5,328 nucleotides of DNA, from contig JAJFBO010000092.1 of the NCBI GenBank assembly GCA_020697025.1, positions 1 through 5,328 on the forward strand, in the 5' to 3' direction. The notes beneath the pieces were generated by a model. That model had not been told where the DNA came from, ran no database searches, and saw only the letters and a program-made list of their open reading frames with translations. Below, piece after piece: positions 1 through 5,328 of the stretch (position 1 is its first letter; the number at the start of each line of letters is the position of its first letter). A program made the position numbers and the translations under genes. The DNA is from Burkholderiales bacterium. GTDB taxonomy: Bacteria > Pseudomonadota > Gammaproteobacteria > Burkholderiales > UBA11063.

Positions 1-346
1 AAGAGTATGGTTCAAAATAAGCAAAATATACTGTATTAACTTCTGGAGATACTGAAAATGTAAGATTATCACCATCAAAATTAGTTGATAATCTAGACCA
101 ATCAACATTGTTATAGCTAACACAAATCCTATAATTTTCCCAACCTTCCGGATATGCAGTTTTACTTAACTCACTAAATATGATATTTAACTGTTTACCC
201 AGGACATTACTTAATTGAAAATAGAACCACTGGGCAAAATGTGAGTTTGTATCATTGCGAATCTTGAAATTTAGCGCTTTTAGGTTAGATAAATCAAGCG
301 GTATGATACTACCGCCATCAAATTTAGAATTTACTATTATAGTCAT
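1..346 (-). CDS. M14-type cytosolic carboxypeptidase, N-terminal part (truncated by window edge)
   Basis: Only the first 115 residues are in the window; the frame runs open through position 1. They match the beta-sandwich N-terminal domain found in front of the zinc peptidase domain of cytosolic carboxypeptidases (the CCP/AGTPBP1-like subfamily of M14). Visible signatures are FDGG (residues 9-12), SHFAQWFYF (35-43), YPEGWENYR (65-73) and VYFAYFEPYS (106-115). Family members are metallocarboxypeptidases that remove C-terminal residues. Eukaryotic ones remove glutamates from tubulin; bacterial substrates are poorly defined. The zinc ligands (HxxE and a later His) lie beyond the edge, so catalytic integrity cannot be judged. 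No signal peptide is seen, consistent with a cytosolic protein. The ATG is 2 bp after the alaS stop, with a GGGA seven bases upstream, so it is probably co-transcribed and translationally coupled with alaS. Family assignment is from recalled motifs. Confidence 0.85.
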   Translation of the reverse strand, partial: MTIIVNSKFDGGSIIPLDLSNLKALNFKIRNDTNSHFAQWFYFQLSNVLGKQLNIIFSELSKTAYPEGWENYRICVSYNNVDWSRLSTNFDGDNLTFSVSPEVNTVYFAYFEPYS

Positions 347-348
347 CT

Positions 349-2982
349 CTATGTCCCATTATTACTTTCTAAATATAGTTTAATAGCTTGTAAGGCCTCA
401 TCTAATTTTGCGATATTTGTACCGCTGCCACGGGCTAAATCCGGCCTGCCGCCGCCTTTGCCATCTATACTTGCAGCTAAGTGTCCAATAATCAAACCAG
501 CATTGTACTTACTGGTTAGATCTCTGCTAATAGAAACTATCAGGCTAACCTGCTCTTGATTTATGCAAGCAGCAATAACAATGCCGCTAACTAGTTTATC
601 TTTTAATTTGTCTACAAGCTCCATTAAAGCTTTATTATCAGTATCTTGTATTTTTACTACCAGAAGCTTATCCCCATTATTCAATACTTCCACATCGTCT
701 AGCATTGTATTTGCCGAAAAGGTTGCCAATTTAGATTTTAATTCACCAATTTCTTTATTAAACCGCTTATTATCTTCTTGTAATAAGGTAATTTTGTCTA
801 TTATAATATCATTTGACTGAGCTTTTAAGGTATCACGTAATTTATCAAGTATAGCCATATTTTTTTGCATCCTGGATAATGCCGCTTCTCCAGTTATAGC
901 CTCTATCCTACGTATGCCCCCTGCTATACCAGATTCACCTATTATTGTGAAGAACCCTATATCACCCGTGCGATTTACATGTGTACCGCCACATAATTCA
1001 GTCGAAAAATCTCCCATTTGAATCACTCTAACATCATCCGTATATTTTTCACCAAATAATGCCATTGCCCCTTGAGCAATTGCTTCATCATAGCTCATTG
1101 TCGAAATAACAACTTCGTGATTCATCATAATCACATGATTTACAATCTTCTCAACTTCTTCTATCTGAGCCGACGTTAGTGCCTTGTCGTGAGCAAAGTC
1201 AAATCGGGTATATTCACTATTTACTAAAGAACCTTTTTGGGTAGCATGATTACCTAATACCTCATGCAAGGCTTTATGTAATAAATGTGTTGCCGAGTGA
1301 TTACGTGCAATAGCCATTCGTTTAGCAGAAACTTTTGCCACAACAGTATCCCCAACTTTTATATTGCCAGCTTCTATGGTGCCAATATGTCCAAATACCT
1401 GCGGTCTGATCTTTTGCGTATCTTCAACTGCAAATATTGTTGTTCCATCTTCGGTCATAATAGTTCCGCTATCTCCGGTCTGGCCGCCCCCCTGGGCATA
1501 AAATACACTTTGCTCTAAAACTACAATTCCAGTTTCCCCAGATTTTAAGCTCTGGACTGACTCATCTCCCTTATATAAAGCAATAATTTTGGTTGTTACA
1601 CTCGTCTCAGAATAACCTATAAAATTTGTTTTGGCACCCGAATAATCAAGTGTCGTATCCATTTTAAACTGTCCGGCTTGTTTTGCTGTGTTTTTTTGCT
1701 GCTGCATTAGTGTATTAAACTCTACAACGTCAACACTTAATCCATATTCTTTACAAACATCCTGTGTCAGGTCTAAGGGAAATCCGTATGTATCATATAA
1801 TTTGAAAGCTAGTTTACCGCTTAAAATCTGGCCTGACGTAATTAATTTTAGCTGTTCATTTAATAATTTCATGCCGTTATCAATTGTTTCAAAAAAGCGC
1901 TCTTCTTCTGCTTTAATGGTTTTTTCGATTAGTTCTTTTTGGCTGGTTAACTCAGGATAAGCTTCTCCCATTTGATAAACTAATTCTTGTACCAGCTTCC
2001 AAAAAAACGGTGTGCGTAAACCTAATTTATAGCCATGACGAATTGCCCGGCGGATAATCCGGCGTAAAACATAACCCCGCCCTTCGTTACTTGGCATTGC
2101 ACCATCAGCAATTAAAAAACTTACTGAACGGATATGATCGGCTAAAACTTTTAATGATGAATTATCCTTAGCGGTGCAACCTGTAACAATTGCTGAGTGA
2201 TTAATTAGTCCGATAAAAAGGTCTATCTCATAATTACTGTGCACATTTTGCATTACTGCTGAAATACGCTCCAAACCCATTCCGGTATCAACTGAAGGTT
2301 TAGGCAGCGGATTTAAATTACCATTTTCATCGCGGTTAAACTGCATAAACACACAGTTCCAGATTTCTATATAACGATCCCCGTCCTCATTAGGAGTACC
2401 AGGTAACCCACCAGGAATTGCATCTCCATGATCATAAAATATTTCACTGCATGGGCCGCAGGGGCCGGTTTCACCCATTTGCCAAAAATTATCTGAACCA
2501 CCTTGTGGTTTATCCCCTATCCGAATTATTCTATCTCTATCTAATCCAATTAATTCATTCCAGATTTTAAATGCTTCATCATCAGTATGATAAACCGTTA
2601 CATAAAGCCTGTCTTTGGGCAAATTAAGCCACTGTGGTGAAGTTAAAAACTCCCAGGCATATTTAAGGGCTTCCTCTTTAAAATAATCACCAAAACTAAA
2701 ATTACCTAACATTTCAAAGAATGTGTGATGGCGGGCCGTATAACCTACATTTTCCAAATCATTATGCTTGCCTCCCGCCCTGACACATTTTTGTGCTGAA
2801 GCAGCCCGTACATAGGTGCGTTTATCTAAGCCTAAAAATACATCTTTAAATTGGTTCATCCCCGCATTAGTAAATAATAATGTTGGATCATCGCCTGGAA
2901 TTAGTGAGCTAGACTTAATAACTTCATGGTTATTAAATTTAAAAAAATCTAAAAATTTTTGTCTGATCTGGTTAACTTGCAT
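349..2982 (-). CDS. alaS: Alanyl-tRNA synthetase (AlaRS)
   Basis: Full-length 877-residue class II aminoacyl-tRNA synthetase, close to the usual ~875, charging tRNA-Ala with alanine in the cytosol. The N-terminal catalytic core (about 1-240) shows FTNAGMNQFKD (37-47), the motif 2 region with RHHTFFEMLGNFSFGDYF (84-101), and motif 3 GMGLERI (234-240). A tRNA-recognition helical region follows, with GRGYVLRRIIRRAIRHG (301-317). The editing domain that clears mischarged Ser/Gly-tRNA-Ala has all four zinc ligands: H562 and H566 (HSATH), and C664 and H668 (CGGTH). A coiled-coil-like stretch (about 705-755) leads to the C-Ala domain with GKGGGRPDLARGSG (841-854). The start fits the family because the conserved IRQKFLDFF follows directly. 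The stop is TAG. A 60 bp gap separates it from the methyltransferase gene upstream, and only 2 bp separates it from the carboxypeptidase gene downstream. No frameshift or missing motif was seen. Confidence 0.99.
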   Translation of the reverse strand: MQVNQIRQKFLDFFKFNNHEVIKSSSLIPGDDPTLLFTNAGMNQFKDVFLGLDKRTYVRAASAQKCVRAGGKHNDLENVGYTARHHTFFEMLGNFSFGDYFKEEALKYAWEFLTSPQWLNLPKDRLYVTVYHTDDEAFKIWNELIGLDRDRIIRIGDKPQGGSDNFWQMGETGPCGPCSEIFYDHGDAIPGGLPGTPNEDGDRYIEIWNCVFMQFNRDENGNLNPLPKPSVDTGMGLERISAVMQNVHSNYEIDLFIGLINHSAIVTGCTAKDNSSLKVLADHIRSVSFLIADGAMPSNEGRGYVLRRIIRRAIRHGYKLGLRTPFFWKLVQELVYQMGEAYPELTSQKELIEKTIKAEEERFFETIDNGMKLLNEQLKLITSGQILSGKLAFKLYDTYGFPLDLTQDVCKEYGLSVDVVEFNTLMQQQKNTAKQAGQFKMDTTLDYSGAKTNFIGYSETSVTTKIIALYKGDESVQSLKSGETGIVVLEQSVFYAQGGGQTGDSGTIMTEDGTTIFAVEDTQKIRPQVFGHIGTIEAGNIKVGDTVVAKVSAKRMAIARNHSATHLLHKALHEVLGNHATQKGSLVNSEYTRFDFAHDKALTSAQIEEVEKIVNHVIMMNHEVVISTMSYDEAIAQGAMALFGEKYTDDVRVIQMGDFSTELCGGTHVNRTGDIGFFTIIGESGIAGGIRRIEAITGEAALSRMQKNMAILDKLRDTLKAQSNDIIIDKITLLQEDNKRFNKEIGELKSKLATFSANTMLDDVEVLNNGDKLLVVKIQDTDNKALMELVDKLKDKLVSGIVIAACINQEQVSLIVSISRDLTSKYNAGLIIGHLAASIDGKGGGRPDLARGSGTNIAKLDEALQAIKLYLESNNGT
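354..357 (-). promoter_or_regulatory. Ribosome binding site of the carboxypeptidase gene, inside the alaS end
   Basis: GGGA on the minus strand lies in the last codons of alaS, with a 7-base spacer to the ATG at 346-344. It supports that ATG as the start and suggests re-initiation by ribosomes finishing alaS. The match to the Shine-Dalgarno consensus is short, so it is a moderate call. Confidence 0.5.
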
Positions 2983-2987
2983 AATAT

Positions 2988-3017
2988 ATTATATTTCCCT
3001 TAATAGATAATAGTAAA
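2988..3017 (-). promoter_or_regulatory. Candidate sigma-70-type promoter of alaS
   Basis: In the 60 bp gap before alaS, the minus strand has TTTACT (3017-3012, 4 of 6 matches to the -35 consensus), an 18-base spacer, then a perfect TATAAT (2993-2988). The -10 box ends only 5 bases before the ATG, so transcription from it would start at or next to the start codon and give a nearly leaderless mRNA. An AGGGAA (3000-2995) lies 12 bases before the ATG, inside the promoter spacer. It would serve as a distant ribosome binding site only on transcripts starting further upstream. In DNA this AT-rich, a TATAAT match can arise by chance. Confidence 0.35.
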
Positions 3018-3042
3018 TTAATGATTAAGATAAGAACTCAAT

Positions 3043-4182
3043 TTAGAGAGTATAGCTACGGTCCCCATTGTTAAACCCCATATAATCGGGATGATCCATA
3101 TTTTTACTAAAAGCAATTACCTTAAATATTTCTCCCATTTCATTTGGCGAGATTAGCCTGTTTAATTGATTAGTAAGTTGTAAATACTCGCTGTGGCTAT
3201 AGCCTTTATGCTTTTTTTCCAACTCATTTAGTATACCACAATTTATTAGAAAGGAACTTTGTGTAGTAAAACCCAATAAATCCAGGTTATTATCAATTGC
3301 AGTTTTGGCAATTGCAGTGAAATCAACACTACTGGTAATATCAATTAAGCCTGGATATATTAATACATTATCTAATTGATGCTGCCGAAAAAAACCGCGT
3401 AATGTCCCATTTGATCGTGATGGTGAATAATACTCTGATTCTCCATAACCATAATCAATCAAAATAATAACTCCCTGAGTTAGCATATCGCTTAGGCTTC
3501 TAATAAACCCACTGCGCTCCAAGCTAACTTCTGAAGTATAATTATTCTCAAGTTGCCGAATATCTTTACATATTTTTTGTATTTGTTCACTTGCTTTTAT
3601 ATCAGTAAACATAAATTTATTTGATTCAAAGCTTACTACTTTTGAATATATTTCTCCACTTTGCCAGTGAACTACATCACAGGCAATCGCATCGAGAACT
3701 TCGTTGCCGATAATTACACCATTAAATTTGTGGGGTAAGGCCGATAACCAGGTTACCTGATCTTTTAATTGTGGATTCTCTTTATTTAGACGTTCTTGTT
3801 GTAGATGTGCCAAGGAAGTACTTAATTCCATAATATAATAATGCTCAATTTCACCATCAAGACTGGCTAGAAGGTCTAACATTAATTGACCATTTCCTGC
3901 ACCAAATTCCAGAATATTGCGCCCTACATTTTTAGCAAAAACTTCTTTTATCTGTTGGGATAAACCAATTGCAAATAATTCTGAGACTAAAGGCGCCGTA
4001 ATAAAATCTCCACGAGAACCAAATTTATATAGTAAATTATTATAATAACCATATTTTGGATGATATAGTGCTAAAGACATATATTTACTAAATGAGATAT
4101 AACTATCTCCAATTTCTTTTTGTATGACCTTGGATAGGGCTTTTGTTAACTGGGTTTGTTCTTCATTTAAATCAAATAGCAT
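3043..4182 (-). CDS. Class I SAM-dependent methyltransferase, MidA/NDUFAF7 family (DUF185, COG1565)
   Basis: Complete 379-residue protein, typical family length. The family signature HPKYGYY (41-47) is followed by GSRGDFITAPLVSELF (55-70). The SAM-binding motif I is ILEFGAGNGQ (90-99, GxGxG at 94-98). An acidic residue ends strand 2 in YYIMEL (115-120, E119). The conserved NEVLDA is at 160-165, and IDYGYGESEYY (242-252) leads into RSNGTLRGFFR (256-266) and PGLIDITSSVDFTAIA (277-292). The mitochondrial relative NDUFAF7 methylates an arginine of the complex I subunit NDUFS2 during assembly. The bacterial substrate is not established, so respiratory complex I is only a plausible target. The protein looks soluble, with no signal peptide. 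Its ATG lies inside the 3' end of the phosphatase gene (11 bp overlap, different frame) and has an AGGA nine bases upstream, so translational coupling is likely. No terminator is evident after its TAA. Confidence 0.95.
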   Translation of the reverse strand: MLFDLNEEQTQLTKALSKVIQKEIGDSYISFSKYMSLALYHPKYGYYNNLLYKFGSRGDFITAPLVSELFAIGLSQQIKEVFAKNVGRNILEFGAGNGQLMLDLLASLDGEIEHYYIMELSTSLAHLQQERLNKENPQLKDQVTWLSALPHKFNGVIIGNEVLDAIACDVVHWQSGEIYSKVVSFESNKFMFTDIKASEQIQKICKDIRQLENNYTSEVSLERSGFIRSLSDMLTQGVIILIDYGYGESEYYSPSRSNGTLRGFFRQHQLDNVLIYPGLIDITSSVDFTAIAKTAIDNNLDLLGFTTQSSFLINCGILNELEKKHKGYSHSEYLQLTNQLNRLISPNEMGEIFKVIAFSKNMDHPDYMGFNNGDRSYTL

Positions 4183-4954
4183 TTGCTTTTATCCTATATG
4201 AATTAGTTCTATAAATTGCCAATCCAATTATAATTCCTAAAACTCCCGAGACGCAAATATCACTAAACCAGTGATTTATTGTATAAATTCTTGCTATTGC
4301 AACAGATATTGCATAAAATAATAATAAAAATTTCATCAATGATGATTTATTATATAAAATTATGGGAACTATAGCAGCAAACACTGTAATAGTATGGCCT
4401 GATGGCATACTATTATATGCATACATCAGGTCAATTAATCTTTTATCACCAGAAATAAAAAAATAAAAAAAATTGGTTGGCTCTAAGCCAATACTTGGTC
4501 GCTGCCGGTTAAAAATAAACTTTAATACTGCATTAAATATTCCGGCATAGGCTGCTGCCACATAGGATATTTTTAGGACTACCACAGAATTGGATTTACC
4601 TAAAAAGTCATAGATAAGACTTAAAGTAAACAAAACACTAATAACAAACCAGCCCTCACCCATCGAATTAATAAAATCTAAAATTGTATAAACATCAATG
4701 TTATACCAGGAGATACATTGCCTGGTAATTGGCAAATCAATAAAATATACTATAAATACCATACATAATACAAAAATCAAAAAGGCTTTATAATACTCAT
4801 GAAACAGGTTAATTATTTGGCTAAATATACCATTGAAATAACCTTCGCGGATCGTTTTAAATAAGATAAATGCAGCATAAATTGTAAATAATGCTCCAAA
4901 CACCACAAAGGGCTTTGGCATATGTGTATATTTTGCAATTTGCAGCAATATCAT
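4172..4954 (-). CDS. PAP2-superfamily membrane phosphatase
   Basis: A 260-residue, strongly hydrophobic inner-membrane protein with the three-part PAP2 (type 2 phosphatidic acid phosphatase) active site. C1 is K145-x6-R152-P153; C2 is PSGH at 184-187, with H187 the expected general acid; C3 is R222-x5-H228-x3-D232, with H228 the expected nucleophile. The Ser that often precedes the C3 Arg is Ala221 here. Hydrophobic segments lie at about 16-32, 56-74, 101-117, 128-145, 190-202, 206-223 and 233-248: four before C1, where PgpB-type enzymes have three. Such enzymes remove phosphate from lipids such as phosphatidylglycerophosphate, undecaprenyl pyrophosphate or lipid A; the substrate cannot be told from sequence alone. 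The upstream neighbour is a sugar aminotransferase, which mildly favours a role in glycan lipid-carrier recycling (inference). The ATG has no clear Shine-Dalgarno. Met12 is an alternative start but has none either, and starting there would leave the first membrane segment intact. Confidence 0.92.
   Translation of the reverse strand: MILLQIAKYTHMPKPFVVFGALFTIYAAFILFKTIREGYFNGIFSQIINLFHEYYKAFLIFVLCMVFIVYFIDLPITRQCISWYNIDVYTILDFINSMGEGWFVISVLFTLSLIYDFLGKSNSVVVLKISYVAAAYAGIFNAVLKFIFNRQRPSIGLEPTNFFYFFISGDKRLIDLMYAYNSMPSGHTITVFAAIVPIILYNKSSLMKFLLLFYAISVAIARIYTINHWFSDICVSGVLGIIIGLAIYRTNSYRIKANAI
4192..4195 (-). promoter_or_regulatory. Ribosome binding site of the MidA-family methyltransferase gene
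   Basis: AGGA on the minus strand, with a 9-base spacer to the ATG at 4182-4180. It lies within the last codons of the phosphatase gene and supports this overlapping start for the methyltransferase. Confidence 0.6.
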
Positions 4955-5015
4955 ATTTTATATTTCAAAGATTAGATTTCTACTTGACTTTATGTAAATG
5001 GAAAAGAGCCTTTAC

Positions 5016-5328
5016 TTAAGTACTTAGTGAATGTATAACAGCCTCTACAATTTTATTTTGGCATGCTTCATCTAAATATGGGTGCATAGGTAAACTTACA
5101 ACTTCATTAGCCAAACGCTCAGAAGTGGATAAATCCTGTCCATGGTAATATGCCTGCAATGCCGGCTGCTGATGAAGCGGCAATGGATAATGTACCGATG
5201 TAGGAATACCTACAACTTGTAAATCTTTAATTAATTTTTCTCTTTGTTTGGTGATAATTGTATATTGTGCATAAACATGACTGGCATTTGGAATTACTAC
5301 TGGTGTTTGACAATTGCTTCCTTGCAGT
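5016..5328 (-). CDS. DegT/DnrJ/EryC1/StrS-family aminotransferase, C-terminal part (truncated by window edge)
   Basis: The last 103 codons and the TAA stop are present; the reading frame continues past the right edge. The visible part is the C-terminal small domain of PLP-dependent sugar aminotransferases. It has HVYAQYTI at visible residues 18-25, GIPTSVHYPLPLHQQPAL at 40-57 and ERLANEVVSLPMHPYLDE at 70-87, which are typical end-of-protein blocks of this family. These enzymes transfer an amino group from glutamate to a keto-sugar nucleotide, making amino sugars for O-antigen, capsule or glycoprotein glycans. The wording resembles the WbpE/WlbC type acting on UDP-3-keto-GlcNAc uronate, but that specificity is a guess. 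The PLP-binding lysine lies in the missing part. A surface-glycan gene cluster probably continues to the right. A 61 bp gap separates it from the phosphatase gene. Confidence 0.93.
   Translation of the reverse strand, partial: LQGSNCQTPVVIPNASHVYAQYTIITKQREKLIKDLQVVGIPTSVHYPLPLHQQPALQAYYHGQDLSTSERLANEVVSLPMHPYLDEACQNKIVEAVIHSLST

Noticed and set aside
563..3010. Plus-strand open frames of 64-90 codons lying opposite alaS (for example 563-820, 1285-1518, 1688-1960, 2816-3010).
   Set aside because: They lie antisense to a clear, conserved gene, their translations are rich in Ser, Leu and Asn without any recognisable domain, and I see no convincing ribosome binding site. They are shadows of the alaS coding frame.
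2983..3042. Terminator between the methyltransferase gene and alaS.
   Set aside because: The gap holds only short AT-rich palindromes such as TTAATCATTAA with no usable loop, no G-C stem and no T-tract, so read-through into alaS is plausible.
4994..5015. Imperfect hairpin right after the aminotransferase stop (GTAAA and GG pairing with CC and TTTAC, one bulged base, 7-base loop), considered as an intrinsic terminator.
   Set aside because: On the transcribed strand it is followed by ATAAAGTCAAG, with no T-run, and the stem has only two G-C pairs besides its closing base pair. It is too weak to call a terminator.
4955..5015. Possible promoter for the phosphatase gene (TATAAA just before its ATG on the minus strand).
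   Set aside because: No -35-like hexamer lies 16-18 bases upstream, and TATAAA-like strings are common in DNA this AT-rich. Co-transcription with the aminotransferase gene is equally possible.
1..5328. CRISPR arrays, tRNA/rRNA genes, insertion sequences, toxin-antitoxin or phage genes, riboswitches.
   Set aside because: Reading both strands gave no direct repeats, terminal inverted repeats, tRNA-like cloverleaf or transposase motifs, and coding sequence fills almost the whole window.

Overview
The window is a compact, AT-rich bacterial chromosome segment (G+C roughly one third, judged by eye). All five genes read on the minus strand, so the order of transcription runs from the right edge to the left. 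There is no gene-free stretch over 61 bp, and I see no RNA genes, insertion sequences, CRISPR arrays or repeat families.

In reading order: (1) the last 103 codons of a DegT/DnrJ/EryC1/StrS-type sugar aminotransferase (5016-5328, cut by the right edge); (2) a PAP2-superfamily membrane phosphatase (4172-4954); (3) a MidA/NDUFAF7-family SAM-dependent methyltransferase (3043-4182), whose start overlaps the end of gene 2 by 11 bp; (4) alaS, alanyl-tRNA synthetase (349-2982); (5) the first 115 codons of an M14-type cytosolic carboxypeptidase (1-346, cut by the left edge), starting 2 bp after the alaS stop. The tight pairs 2/3 and 4/5 suggest translational coupling. The 60-61 bp gaps before alaS and before the phosphatase are the only places where promoters or terminators fit. 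The best promoter candidate is just upstream of alaS.

The organism looks like a low-G+C proteobacterium. The AlaS catalytic half resembles, from memory, beta-proteobacterial/Neisseria-type AlaS more than the E. coli enzyme (for example EIWNCVFMQFNRDENG and LTSPQWLNLPKDRL). A MidA-type methyltransferase and an M14 cytosolic carboxypeptidase also fit Proteobacteria. This placement is an inference and needs a tree.

Functionally the genes are a mixture: a surface-glycan sugar enzyme, a lipid or polyprenyl phosphate phosphatase, a protein-arginine-methyltransferase-like protein, the essential AlaRS, and a peptidase. The first two could both serve envelope glycan synthesis, but nothing ties all five into one pathway. 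I found no convincing novel system; the findings are modest leads.
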